41,242 nt of DNA from a bacterium (GTDB lineage Bacteria > Planctomycetota > Planctomycetia > Planctomycetales > Planctomycetaceae), in assembly GCA_016124895.1 (NCBI GenBank), contig WGMU01000166.1, forward strand, positions 1 to 41,242, given 5' to 3'. Within the stretch, counting starts at the first letter, position 1, and the number at the start of each line of letters is the position of its first letter. The notes beneath the pieces were generated by a model. That model made no database searches and was not told where the DNA came from. It saw only the letters and a list, made by a program, of their open reading frames with translations. The position numbers and the translations under genes are program-made. This document shows, in pieces, positions 25,009 to 35,003 of this stretch.

Positions 25009-26475
25009 ATGACGCGGGCATTGCGAATCGTCATTGCTGGTGCTGCCGTTTTCGGCTTCGTCAGTCACAAGTCGACGCCGCTACTGGCCGACACGTTTGA
25101 GTACATCGACGAGAACCGCGAGATACAGACGGTTGACGCCAGACTTTATGCGACCGGCCAGGGAGCGATGGCCCTCGAACTGGAAGACGGTTCGCTGCGT
25201 CTGATCCCGGAAGCCGCAGTTCGCAAGCGAACTCCCGGCCCCGACCCGACTCCAGTCACGACGGACGAGATGCTCACGCGTCTGCAGGACGAATTCGGGG
25301 ACGAGCTGTTTCGCGGGCAGGTGGCGGGGAACTTCGTCATCGGTGTCATTCTGACGGCGCCGCTGCCAAAAACATCTGAGCGGGCCGTGCAGAGGAATCT
25401 GCTGCGGGCAGCCGGCTACATGAAAAGTATCGAGCAGACGTTTGGCCGCTTCTGTCGCACGCTGAAGGTCAATGTCGAAGAACCCAGGCATCCGCTTGTC
25501 GTACTCATTTTTGAAACAGACGAGGACTTTGAGAAATACACGACCGAGCACACAGGCGGTCGCGGCCTGTCCGCTGGAAATATCGCCGGCTTCTATTCGT
25601 CGCTGACCAACTTCCTCTACGTGCGGATGAGCGAGTGCTACACCTTCGGAACGCCGCTGCACGAAGCGATCCATCAGCAGTGTTTCAATACCGGTGTGCT
25701 CGCACGGCTGGCGCCTGTCCCTGTCTGGTTCAGCGAAGGCATGGCGACCGGCTTTGAAGGTTCGGGCGACCGCGTCAAAAGCGATCCGCAGAAGCTCAAC
25801 GCAACTTACGCGAAGCTGTTGAACGAGCGCGGCCGGCTGCCATCACTTGGCTGGCAGGAGACCGTCGAGAAAGACGACGTGTTTCGCGGAGATATTTTCG
25901 CCGGCGAAGCTTACCTCAACGCGTGGAGCCTGCACTGGCTGCTCGTGTCACGCAAACGCCGCGAATACGGTGAGTACCTGAAGTACCTGCAGACACTCTC
26001 ACCGCTGACGGAGGTCGACGAACGCAGTCGGATGCAGCAGTTCGAGGACGCGTTCGGCGAGTCGCCGGACGAACTTCGCGGCGACTTCGGCAAGACATTT
26101 GATGCAGCGTTGCGGCGGCAGCGGCTGCCTCCGGACGACCAGGACAAACCCGGCCTCATCAGCACGCAGAAGAATCTGGCGGCGATCGATGTTTACGCCG
26201 AAACGCGAGGTGCCGTGACCAGCGTGCAGGCTCGTGTCCAGAACATCTCGCCCATTCGTGAGATGGCGTATTACGTCGTCGTCTTTACCGACTCCGGGGC
26301 CGCCGCCGAGTGGTATTTGCCGAAGCTGAAGATGAACGAAGCCACGATGCTGCAGCCGAAATCGCTCGTGGGTGCTGCATCGCGTTTCGCCGTTCTCGTT
26401 AAATCAACGCCGTCAGACAGCGAAGAAAACGAACTCTGGAGTCGCGGAGAATTCCCGCGTCTGCAGCGCCGTTGA
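25009..26475 (+). CDS. secreted DUF1570-type gluzincin metallopeptidase
   Basis: This 488-residue protein has a signal peptide (about residues 1-28, ending near LLADTF). Residues about 30-80 resemble a small planctomycete N-terminal domain. The DUF1570-like peptidase domain carries the zinc site HEAIHQQ (His218, Glu219, His222) and a third ligand, Glu243, in WFSEGMATGFEG. The region EAYLNAWSLHWLLVSRKRRE and the following helices match the family. The last ~110 residues look like a beta-sandwich, such as a FxLYD-like domain (inference). It is probably a periplasmic or cell-surface protease with unknown substrate. It is followed 62 bases downstream by an alpha/beta hydrolase on the same strand and may be co-transcribed with it. 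Confidence 0.88.
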   Translation: MTRALRIVIAGAAVFGFVSHKSTPLLADTFEYIDENREIQTVDARLYATGQGAMALELEDGSLRLIPEAAVRKRTPGPDPTPVTTDEMLTRLQDEFGDELFRGQVAGNFVIGVILTAPLPKTSERAVQRNLLRAAGYMKSIEQTFGRFCRTLKVNVEEPRHPLVVLIFETDEDFEKYTTEHTGGRGLSAGNIAGFYSSLTNFLYVRMSECYTFGTPLHEAIHQQCFNTGVLARLAPVPVWFSEGMATGFEGSGDRVKSDPQKLNATYAKLLNERGRLPSLGWQETVEKDDVFRGDIFAGEAYLNAWSLHWLLVSRKRREYGEYLKYLQTLSPLTEVDERSRMQQFEDAFGESPDELRGDFGKTFDAALRRQRLPPDDQDKPGLISTQKNLAAIDVYAETRGAVTSVQARVQNISPIREMAYYVVVFTDSGAAAEWYLPKLKMNEATMLQPKSLVGAASRFAVLVKSTPSDSEENELWSRGEFPRLQRR

Positions 26476-26537
26476 AAACACGCCAGCCGGATCGAGCACA
26501 GCGCCGTTCCAGCATTCTCCGCTAACGAAAGCCAGTC

Positions 26538-27335
26538 ATGCCGCAAATCAATGTGGGCGACATTTCGCTCAACTGCTTTGATGCCGGAGGCGGTCCACCG
26601 ATCCTGTTCGTCCATGGCTTCCCGCTCGACCATTCGATGTGGCGGCAGCAGCTCGACGTGTTTGCGGCCTCGTACCGAGTAATGGCTCCCGACCTGCGTG
26701 GGTTCGGTCAGAGCGGTGCCACCGGTGGTACGGTCTTGATGGAACAGTTCGCCGACGATCTGGCTGCGATGCTCGACGCACTGAGCGTCACCGAGCCGGT
26801 CGTCTTCTGCGGACTCTCGATGGGCGGCTACGTGGGCTGGCAGTTCTTCAAGCGTCACCGCAGCCGTGTTCGGGCACTCATTCAGTGTGACACGCGCGCG
26901 ATTGCTGACACTCCCGAAGGCGTTGCCAATCGCGAAAAGCTCGCGCGACTCGTTCTGGAAAACGGGACCGAACCGGTTGCCGCCGCGATGCTGCCGAACC
27001 TGTTCGCCGCCGCAACGACGCCGATCCGGCAGGCAGTGATTGAAGAGACCCGCCAGGCGATGCTGCGAACGAACCCCGAAGGCATCGCCGCCGCATCGCT
27101 CGGCATGGCCGCCCGGCCGGACGTCGCCGCCGAGCTGGCGACGATTGATGTCCCGACACTGCTGATCGTCGGCGAACACGACCGCATCTCAACGGTCGAC
27201 GAAATGCGTTCGATCGCCACCCGAATCCCTGGTTCAGTCCTCTCGGTCATCCCCGACGCCGGTCACATGAGCCCGCTCGAAAATCCGGACGCAGTCAACA
27301 AAGCGATTGCTGAATTCATGGCGACGATTCGCTGA
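26538..27335 (+). CDS. alpha/beta hydrolase
   Basis: This 265-residue cytoplasmic alpha/beta-fold hydrolase has a complete catalytic triad: nucleophile Ser94 in GLSMGGY, Asp215 in GEHD and His243 in AGHMSP. The oxyanion-hole motif HGFPLDHSMW and APDLRGFGQS are typical of the esterase/haloperoxidase/3-oxoadipate enol-lactonase group. There is no signal peptide. The substrate is not predictable; no aromatic-degradation genes are nearby to support an enol-lactonase role. It lies downstream of the metallopeptidase gene. Confidence 0.93.
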   Translation: MPQINVGDISLNCFDAGGGPPILFVHGFPLDHSMWRQQLDVFAASYRVMAPDLRGFGQSGATGGTVLMEQFADDLAAMLDALSVTEPVVFCGLSMGGYVGWQFFKRHRSRVRALIQCDTRAIADTPEGVANREKLARLVLENGTEPVAAAMLPNLFAAATTPIRQAVIEETRQAMLRTNPEGIAAASLGMAARPDVAAELATIDVPTLLIVGEHDRISTVDEMRSIATRIPGSVLSVIPDAGHMSPLENPDAVNKAIAEFMATIR

Positions 27336-27939
27336 CATGACTCCGCTTGACGCAATGATCTGACAACACCGACTCCTGGGCCGTAACTGTCGATCCCGAT
27401 GAGGCTGCGTACCAGCTTGCTGCCTCCATTCATGAGTCGCTTTCAGATCGGACAGTTTCCTGTCCCTGCCGGACGGACTCGATCGTCGACGGCGACCTGC
27501 CTGCTCCAGACCTGCTGGCGCACCCGGCGATTTCTCGACATCGTCTGGACCCTGGCATTCGCACCCACTTCATGCTTGAAGGGTAAAAGCTACGGGAACT
27601 TCTGAGGACACAGCAGGGACTCGCCCCGATGTACCCAGGGGCGGTCAACTGACTATTGAAGCGTCAGTTGAGTGAGGGGATCACCGAGCATCTCGCATAC
27701 TGAAGGGCGGGACATGCCGTCAGAGGCGAGGTGGCAGTGGATGTCTTCGGCGCAGCCCAGGGCTCTGATAACGGCTGCGCTGCAGCCAGACAGATTCTGT
27801 CGTCGCTGCTGGTTCAACATGCACTCAACTGCGCTTCCGTGGGTTACGCGGATGCCGAGCGCAGTGCCGATGGAACGGTCAGTCTCCCGTGGAAGCGTCA
27901 CACACATTTGATGCTGAAACCGCCTTTTGGGAGACCACC
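27336..27939. other. 604-bp upstream region of the giant gene
   Basis: No complete gene is supported. From 27359 to 27586 one plus-strand frame stays open for 75 codons with protein-like residues (for example NTDSWAVTVDPDEAAYQLAA) but has no start codon until near its end. It could be a decayed gene fragment or chance. The promoter of the giant gene is expected here; no strong consensus pair was seen. The last bases hold GGGAG six bases before ATG 27940. Confidence 0.35.
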
Positions 27940-30900
27940 ATGGTACTTCGCAATGCAATCACTCTGCTGACCGACCGTTTCCGCCAGGCTTCCTCCAGAC
28001 GCCGGGCATGGCGTGTACTCAAAACACAATTTGCCTCAGTCGCTCACATTGAGGTCATCGAAGACCGCACGCTCCTGTCGGCAGACTGCTATGCCAGTCT
28101 GTTTGCTGGCCCACGGCTGGCCAGTCTCGATTCTGCCGACAGCGCAATTCTCGAAGCGTCCTTCAATGCGCTGCTGCCAGGAAGTCACGTTGACCTCACA
28201 GTCGTCGACTGGAATGCAATCGCCGGCTCCTCAATTGACGTCAATTCGTTCCTCACGGAATTGCAGACTGATCTCGGCGTCTCCACACCCGCGCAGGCTC
28301 TGTACGCCGACGCCACTCTCGCTCAGGTGCTGACGGCGGCGGCGGATGCCGCCCCGGCCGATGGCGACACGGCTGGTCTGCACGCCGCACTTCTGGACCT
28401 GGCAGGCGACGTTGACGTCTCAGAACTCTCCGGGACCGTTGCACTGAGCGACATCCTGAATGTCACGCTTCCTGACGGCAGTTTTGCTGACGTTGACCTC
28501 GATGCACTCAACTTCGTGACGGGCCTGATCCAGCTCTATAACTACGACAATGTGCTGACCACAAACGACCCTGTGACCATCTCAGGAAGTGTCATCGGGG
28601 ATCCTTCGATTGCTCAACTGACTCTGTGGGCACAGGTCATCGAACCGCCGATCATCGACGCCGTCGTGCATGAACAAGACCAGTTCTACTCGGCGGCAGT
28701 TCGCATCAGGATGAATGTCGATCTCGTCGACATCACTGTCCCGCTCGACACCAGTCTAACGGTCAGCAATCTGGACTTTTACGTGGATGTCGCCCGCGCA
28801 CAGGGTGAAGTGACTAGTATCCAGACGCGGGACCCTGGCCAGCCGCAGGTCACAGTAGACGCCTCGCATGGTGTCGCCAACCTGTATGTCGGAGAGATCA
28901 ACGACAGTCTGTTCTTCAATCGTAATCATGTGATCGATCCAGCAACCGACCTTGACTTTACCACCGTAGGCAGCCTCAACACGATTCTGGGACCGACCCT
29001 GGCCGTCGAAACACGAGGTTATGCTGAAGGAACTGCGCCCTTTGCCTCCACACTGGAGTTCTTCGGGCCGTTCCCCGAAACACAGACGGCCGGTACCAGT
29101 ACAACCTTCATTAGTAACGCTGTTCAGGACCTGCTTGATTCATCGGAAGTGCAGTTGACGCTTCTGGGAGCCCCTGTCCCGGATCCCACCAGTGGCATCC
29201 GGACAATTCTGGCTGACACGCTGGACGAACCACTCGTCAATGTCGGCTCGACGGTTGCTGATCCGCTGCTCAATTTCCTCGGGACCGGCGTCGGCGAAAT
29301 GGATGTGACGATCATGCACGCCAACTGTCCGCCACTCGCCATCGACGATCAGGTTGCGACGAATGAAGACACACCGGTCACCATCGACGTGCTGGCGAAT
29401 GACACAGACGTCGACGGCAGCGGAATTGACCCGACGTCCGTGACTGTGGTCATCGCTCCCTCGCACGGCAGCATTGCAGTCGATTCAGCCACCGGCGCAG
29501 TCACGTATTCTCCCGCTGCAGACTTCAATGGAATGGACACATTCACATACACGGTAAGTGACACGGAAGGTGCCGAGTCTGCCCCGGCGACCGTCACTAT
29601 TACCGTCAGGCCAGTCAATGATGTTCCTGTTGCCCTGGACGACATCTATGTCACCGTCGAGGACCAGACGCTGACGGTGAATGCTCCTGGCGTGCTTACG
29701 AACGACAGCGACGCGGACGGAGACGCTCTGTCCAGCATTCTCGTGTCAGGGCCAGGCAATGGAACTCTGTTGCTGAATTCCGACGGCGCCTTTACGTATA
29801 CACCAGATGAGGATTTCGCCGGCACGGACAGTTTCACCTATCGTGCGAATGACGGAAAAGCAAACAGCAATATCGCTACGGTTACCATTACGGTCGATTC
29901 CGTCAACGATGCTCCGGTTGCCGCTGATGACGAATTCGCGACGCCGCAAGGGACTTCGTTGACCGTGTCTGCGCCGGGAATTCTGGAGAACGATGCCGAT
30001 GCGGATGGTGACACGCTGTCCGCCATCCTCGTCGCCAGTCCCGGTAACGGATCCTTAACGCTGAACAGCGATGGGGCACTTGTCTATACGCCCGACAGCG
30101 GCTTTACGGGAATCGACAGCTTTACCTACCAGGCAAGCGACGGCACCAGCAGCAGCAATGTTGCCACCGTGAGCATTACAGTGACCGCGGTCAACAACGC
30201 GCCCGTGGCACTCAATGACGCTTACAGTACTCCCGAAGACACGACGCTGAGTGTCACTGCTCCAGGCGTTCTGGCCAATGATACAGATCCCGATGGCGAC
30301 TCTCTAACAAGTGTTCTCGTTGGCGGCCCTGCCCACGGCACCGTTCAGTTCAATACGGATGGGTCGTTTTCCTACACGCCTGCTCCCGACTTCAACGGGA
30401 CTGACAGTTTCACCTATCGCGCCAGCGACGGTATTTCGGCCAGCAGTATTGCACAGGTTACGCTGACAGTCTCGCCGGTGCGTGACGCTCCAGTCGCGGC
30501 CGATGACAGTTACAGCACCGCAGAAGATACAGCATTACATGTCGCCGCGTCCGGTGTGCTCGCGAATGACAGTGACACTGACGGTGACACACTGACGAGT
30601 GTCCTGATTTCTGGCCCGAGCAACGGCACGCTGACACTGAATACCGATGGATCCTTTGATTACACACCGGACGGCAACTTTGTTGGGACGGACGCCTTCA
30701 CTTACCGAGCCAGCGATGGTGTGGCGACCAGCAACGTCGCCACCGTTACGCTTACGGTCACGCCAGTGAATGATCTTCCCGTAGCGCAGAATGACGTTTA
30801 CACGACAGATGAGGACACATCACTCTCAGTCACGCCGCCGGGCGTGCTGCTGAATGACACTGATGCGGATGGCGATCCGCTGTCCAGTATTCTCGTTTCC

Positions 30901-33900
30901 GGGCCGGACAATGGGATACTGGCTTTGAATCCCGACGGTTCTTTCAGCTACACGCCCGATGCCGACTTCAACGGGACCGATTTCTTCCGGTATCGCGCCA
31001 GCGATGGAACGTCCAGCAGTAGTGCGGCCACAGTGACGATCACTGTCACGCCGGTCAATGACACCCCCGTGGCCATCGACGACGATTATACGACTCCCAA
31101 AGACACGACTCTGAACGTCGCTGGGCCTGGCGTTCTTGAAAACGATCGAGATCCGGACGGAGATCGACTCTCCAGTATTCTTGTATCAGGTCCTGGCCAC
31201 GGGACGCTCACACTCAACTCAGACGGCTCGTTCAGTTACTTACCAGAGAGCAGTTTCACAGGCGCGGACACATTCAGTTATCGTGCGGATGACGGAACTG
31301 CAGAGAGCAATCCTGCAACAGTCACCATTACCGTTGGCGCCGCGAACAATGCTCCGGTGGCTCAGGACGACTCTTACACCACCGCTGAGGACACGACACT
31401 CACCATCAATGCGCCGGGCGTACTAAGCAACGACAGCGACGTCGATGGCGATCCGTTGACCGTCATTCTCGTGTCAGGGCCAGACAACGGCACACTGACG
31501 CTGAATTCTGACGGGTCGTTCTCTTATACTCCGGACAACAATTTCAACGGGACAGACAGTTTCACTTATCGAGCGAACGACGGAACGTCTGTCAGTAGCA
31601 CAGCAACAGTGGCAATTACGGTGACTACAGTTAACGATGCTCCTGTCGCTGTGGATGATGCGTACGGCACAGTCGAAGATGTACCGCTTAACGTTGGTGC
31701 TCCCGGTATCCTGGAGAATGACAGCGACGCAGATGGCGATCAACTGACAAGTATCCTGATGTCAGAGCCCGTCAACGGCACCCTGACCCTGAATACCGAC
31801 GGTTCGTTTACCTACACTCCGGACAGCAATTTCAACGGGACCGACAGCTTCACCTATTTCGCGACAGATGGTGATGCCAGCAGCAGTCCTGCTACCGTCG
31901 TGATCACGGTCGCCCCCGTGAATGATGCGCCCGTTGCACGGGACGATACTTACACGGCAACCGAGGACGTAACTCTGAACGTCACTGCGCCGGGCGTCCT
32001 CGGCAACGACAGTGATGCCGACGGAGATTCCCTGACGGCCATTCTGGTGTCCGGTCCCGGCAATGGGTCGTTGTCCTTGAACTCCGATGGGTCGTTTTCC
32101 TACACAGGTGACAGCGACTTCAATGGCAGCGATACATTCACATATTACGTCAATGACGGAGCATTCAGCAGCGGACTTGCGACGGTCACGATTAACATCA
32201 TGCCGATCAATGATGCACCGGTTGCTGCAGACGATCTCTTCAGCACGGCCGAGAATACGCCGCTGAATATCGCTCCTCCAGGACTTCTTGATAATGACAC
32301 CGATCCCGACGGAGACGTACTGACAAGTCTTCTGATCTCAGGCCCTGACAACGGCTCTCTGACACTGAATGACGACGGATCGTTCTCGTATACGCCCAGC
32401 AATGGCTTTGTCGGGGAAGACGACTTCCGCTATGTCGCGAACGATGGGGTCGCCAACAGCAATACGGCGACCGTAACTGTGACTGTCGGGGCAGTCAACG
32501 AAGCGCCGATCGCACTGGACGATGAGTTCTCGACCGCGGAGGACGAGACACTGACGGTGTCGGCTCCCGGTGTCCTGCAGAACGACAGTGATGCTGACGG
32601 AGACCCGTTAACAGGCGAACTCATTGCGAGGCCAGATCACGGCGCGCTGACGTTCAATGCCGACGGCTCGTTTTCCTACACGCCGAATCACGACTTTTCT
32701 GGAACGGACACATTCACCTACCGTGCAAGCGATGGCATTTCCACCAGTGGTATTGCCAGAGTCTCGATCACGGTCGGCTCCACTAATGACCGCCCTGTGG
32801 CAGTAAACGACTTCTACAGCACGGCGCAGGACACATTTCTGAGCATTTATGCACCGGGAATTCTCGACAACGACAGCGACCCCGACGGTGATCCCCTGAC
32901 CCCGATTCTTATTTCTGGCCCGAATCTGGGGACACTGACGCTGCATCCGGATGGCTCGTTCGAATACATGCCGCACTCGGGAATCAATTGCACAGACATA
33001 TTCTCCTACAAGGTCACTGACGGACAACTCGACAGCAACAACGCAACTGTCAGGATTGCGATCGGCAATGATACAATGTCGCCCACGCTGACGATCACGC
33101 CTGATGGGACTGCAACGAGTGACGATCCGATACTCTTCACGTTTCGATTTAATGAGCCGGTTGAAGAGTTCGCAGCGGACGACGTCGTTATTGCAAATGG
33201 CACGGCGGGCACGTTTAGTGCTGTGAGCTATTTTGAATATACCCTGGAAGTGTCGCCGGATGCGTCTGGCACAGTAACGGTTAGCGTCGCCGCGGGAGCA
33301 GCTCACGATCTGTCCGGGCACGGCAACGAGGCTGCATCGGCATCTGTGACGAGCACAGTGGCGTCGCAGCCCTCGCAGTTAGCGCTCGATGACGGAGGCG
33401 GCGACTACCAGATGATGCGGGATGGAGACGATCTGGTCGTGCGCCGAACGAGTGGCGGGGAAGTGTTCCGAGAGCCGGCTGCATCCGTTCTGCGACTCAT
33501 GATTACCGGATCAGCCGGGGACGACAGAGTTACGGTGATCAACTCGGGTATTGCTGTTTCGACACAGATACAGTTCTCGGGTGGTGACGGCAATGACTAC
33601 TTCGATGCGTCGCTTGCGACAGGGGTTGTCAATCTGATTGGTAATGGTGGTGATGATGTTCTGATCGGAGGCTCAGCGAACGACACCTTGACGGGGGGAA
33701 GTGGCGCTGACGAACTCGCAGGCGGCAGCGGTAACGATTCGCTTGACGGCAGTGGTGGTACTGGCGACACACTGGAAGGGGGCGATGGCGATGACACGCT
33801 GGACGGTGGCAGTGGCAATGACCTGATCCGTGAGTTCGTGTCAGGCGATGTGCTGCTGTCGAATTCTGCATTCATCGGCCGGGGTAACGATGTCGTGATC

Positions 33901-34818
33901 AGCATTGAGCGAGCCCGAATCTCAGGAAGTGCGTTTGCACAAACGCTGGATGCCAGCACCTTCTTCACTCCTCAACTCACGTCTGTCACATTGATTGGTG
34001 GCGGTGGCGATGACATCCTGTTTGGGTCTCCTGGGAGTGACGTGCTGGTCGGTAATGGAGGCAACGACCGTATCGAGGGTGGCGCCGGCGGTGACCGGAT
34101 ATTCGGAGGTGGTAATGCCGACACGCTTATTGGTGGCGCCGGCAACGACTTCATGAAGGCTCAGGGTGCGTCCGGTGACTGGCTCATCGGCGGAGAGGGA
34201 AATGACACACTCAACGGCGGACGTGGAATCGACCGTCTGAGAGAAGCAGGGGACGTCGACTTCACGCTGGCCAGCACATCACTGACAGGAATGGGAACTG
34301 ATGCGTTGATAGCGATTGAAATCGCCGAACTCGACGGTGGCCCATCGGACAACAGGATTGATGCTTCGGCGTTCCAGGCAGCTCGCGGATTTGTGCAGAT
34401 TCGGGGCAACGGGGGGAACGACTGGCTGATCGGTTCCCCCGGCCGGGATGTCCTGATTGGTGGCGACGGCAACGACACACTGCAGGGTAAAGAAGGGGAT
34501 GACACTCTCAGTGGTGGCCCAGGTAACGATCGCATCACGGGCCACAGCGGTAATGACTGGATCGAAGCGGCTCAGGGATATGACATCATCTATGGTGGCA
34601 ACGGTAACGACACTGTTCCCGGTGGAGGAAACGCCGACGACATCATTATCGGAGGCAATGGCGATGACTGGCTGTCGGGAAACGATGGAAATGACACGCT
34701 GGTCGGAGGAACCGGTCATGACGACGCCTCGCCGGGAGACGTGTTTGCAGACAATACAGCCACAATCGATGAACTGTTTACCATCGATCCATTGCCGGAC
34801 TGGGTAGACCAGGTCTGA
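27940..34818 (+). CDS. giant surface protein: TadG-like ectodomain, 13 cadherin-like repeats, Ig-like domain, RTX tail
   Basis: This is a 2292-residue protein predicted to be secreted and bound at the cell surface. ATG 27940 is chosen because of GGGAG six bases upstream; an in-frame GTG at 27889 would add 17 residues. Residues 37-48 (IEVIEDRTLLSA) form a planctomycete LEPR/ExRxLLSA-type N-terminal motif. Residues about 50-460 resemble the TadG/DUF2134 ectodomain of Tad pilus proteins (VIEPP, VTVDASHGVANLYVGEINDS, DPLLNFLGTGVGEMDVTI). Residues about 464-1711 are 13 cadherin-like repeats of ~96 residues. An Ig-like domain (about 1712-1807) and RTX Ca2+-binding repeats (about 1878-2254) with two spacer modules follow. 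The C-terminus is DPLPDWVDQV. No secretion apparatus gene is nearby. An adhesin or matrix role is inferred. Confidence 0.9.
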   Translation: MVLRNAITLLTDRFRQASSRRRAWRVLKTQFASVAHIEVIEDRTLLSADCYASLFAGPRLASLDSADSAILEASFNALLPGSHVDLTVVDWNAIAGSSIDVNSFLTELQTDLGVSTPAQALYADATLAQVLTAAADAAPADGDTAGLHAALLDLAGDVDVSELSGTVALSDILNVTLPDGSFADVDLDALNFVTGLIQLYNYDNVLTTNDPVTISGSVIGDPSIAQLTLWAQVIEPPIIDAVVHEQDQFYSAAVRIRMNVDLVDITVPLDTSLTVSNLDFYVDVARAQGEVTSIQTRDPGQPQVTVDASHGVANLYVGEINDSLFFNRNHVIDPATDLDFTTVGSLNTILGPTLAVETRGYAEGTAPFASTLEFFGPFPETQTAGTSTTFISNAVQDLLDSSEVQLTLLGAPVPDPTSGIRTILADTLDEPLVNVGSTVADPLLNFLGTGVGEMDVTIMHANCPPLAIDDQVATNEDTPVTIDVLANDTDVDGSGIDPTSVTVVIAPSHGSIAVDSATGAVTYSPAADFNGMDTFTYTVSDTEGAESAPATVTITVRPVNDVPVALDDIYVTVEDQTLTVNAPGVLTNDSDADGDALSSILVSGPGNGTLLLNSDGAFTYTPDEDFAGTDSFTYRANDGKANSNIATVTITVDSVNDAPVAADDEFATPQGTSLTVSAPGILENDADADGDTLSAILVASPGNGSLTLNSDGALVYTPDSGFTGIDSFTYQASDGTSSSNVATVSITVTAVNNAPVALNDAYSTPEDTTLSVTAPGVLANDTDPDGDSLTSVLVGGPAHGTVQFNTDGSFSYTPAPDFNGTDSFTYRASDGISASSIAQVTLTVSPVRDAPVAADDSYSTAEDTALHVAASGVLANDSDTDGDTLTSVLISGPSNGTLTLNTDGSFDYTPDGNFVGTDAFTYRASDGVATSNVATVTLTVTPVNDLPVAQNDVYTTDEDTSLSVTPPGVLLNDTDADGDPLSSILVSGPDNGILALNPDGSFSYTPDADFNGTDFFRYRASDGTSSSSAATVTITVTPVNDTPVAIDDDYTTPKDTTLNVAGPGVLENDRDPDGDRLSSILVSGPGHGTLTLNSDGSFSYLPESSFTGADTFSYRADDGTAESNPATVTITVGAANNAPVAQDDSYTTAEDTTLTINAPGVLSNDSDVDGDPLTVILVSGPDNGTLTLNSDGSFSYTPDNNFNGTDSFTYRANDGTSVSSTATVAITVTTVNDAPVAVDDAYGTVEDVPLNVGAPGILENDSDADGDQLTSILMSEPVNGTLTLNTDGSFTYTPDSNFNGTDSFTYFATDGDASSSPATVVITVAPVNDAPVARDDTYTATEDVTLNVTAPGVLGNDSDADGDSLTAILVSGPGNGSLSLNSDGSFSYTGDSDFNGSDTFTYYVNDGAFSSGLATVTINIMPINDAPVAADDLFSTAENTPLNIAPPGLLDNDTDPDGDVLTSLLISGPDNGSLTLNDDGSFSYTPSNGFVGEDDFRYVANDGVANSNTATVTVTVGAVNEAPIALDDEFSTAEDETLTVSAPGVLQNDSDADGDPLTGELIARPDHGALTFNADGSFSYTPNHDFSGTDTFTYRASDGISTSGIARVSITVGSTNDRPVAVNDFYSTAQDTFLSIYAPGILDNDSDPDGDPLTPILISGPNLGTLTLHPDGSFEYMPHSGINCTDIFSYKVTDGQLDSNNATVRIAIGNDTMSPTLTITPDGTATSDDPILFTFRFNEPVEEFAADDVVIANGTAGTFSAVSYFEYTLEVSPDASGTVTVSVAAGAAHDLSGHGNEAASASVTSTVASQPSQLALDDGGGDYQMMRDGDDLVVRRTSGGEVFREPAASVLRLMITGSAGDDRVTVINSGIAVSTQIQFSGGDGNDYFDASLATGVVNLIGNGGDDVLIGGSANDTLTGGSGADELAGGSGNDSLDGSGGTGDTLEGGDGDDTLDGGSGNDLIREFVSGDVLLSNSAFIGRGNDVVISIERARISGSAFAQTLDASTFFTPQLTSVTLIGGGGDDILFGSPGSDVLVGNGGNDRIEGGAGGDRIFGGGNADTLIGGAGNDFMKAQGASGDWLIGGEGNDTLNGGRGIDRLREAGDVDFTLASTSLTGMGTDALIAIEIAELDGGPSDNRIDASAFQAARGFVQIRGNGGNDWLIGSPGRDVLIGGDGNDTLQGKEGDDTLSGGPGNDRITGHSGNDWIEAAQGYDIIYGGNGNDTVPGGGNADDIIIGGNGDDWLSGNDGNDTLVGGTGHDDASPGDVFADNTATIDELFTIDPLPDWVDQV
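29329..33072 (+). repeat. 13 tandem ~288-bp coding repeats (cadherin-like/Big_9 type)
   Basis: Thirteen in-frame units encode the pattern PVAxDDxYxTxEDTxLxV, then a PGVLxND segment with DxDGDxL, and DGSFxYTPxxxFxGTDSFTY. The first unit is divergent (VLANDTDVDGSGID); units 2-12 are alike and unit 13 (RPVAVNDFYSTAQDT) is more degraded. The acidic DxDGD loops suggest calcium binding at domain junctions. At DNA level the units differ at many silent sites, so the array has not been recently homogenised. Confidence 0.92.
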
Positions 34819-34969
34819 CAGTTGTTATGTCGGAGTTTTAAGTATGTGCCCGCGCAATGCTGCTATTGTTGGTCGTGGCAGGGTGATACTTCCTGCGGGC
34901 ATCTCGGCTCGCCACCGGTTCGGCGTACTGTCGGCGGTTATGCAGACTCGCACGGACCTGATGCGCTAT

Positions 34970-35003
34970 AAAAAAGGCGGCATCTCCTTATGGAGATGCC
35001 GCC
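34970..35003 (-). terminator. rho-independent terminator of the minus-strand RTX giant
   Basis: A perfect 12-bp stem, GGCGGCATCTCC (34976-34987) with GGAGATGCCGCC (34992-35003), encloses the four-base loop TTAT. On the minus strand it is followed by six T (34970-34975). It lies 55 bases past the stop codon of the minus-strand giant. On the plus strand there is no T-tract, so it should not stop transcripts of the 27940-34818 gene in the standard way. Confidence 0.88.

Noticed and set aside
29329-33072. Regular tandem repeats resembling an array such as CRISPR
   Set aside because: The units are ~288 bp, in frame and conserved at protein level only; there are no short identical repeats with unique spacers.
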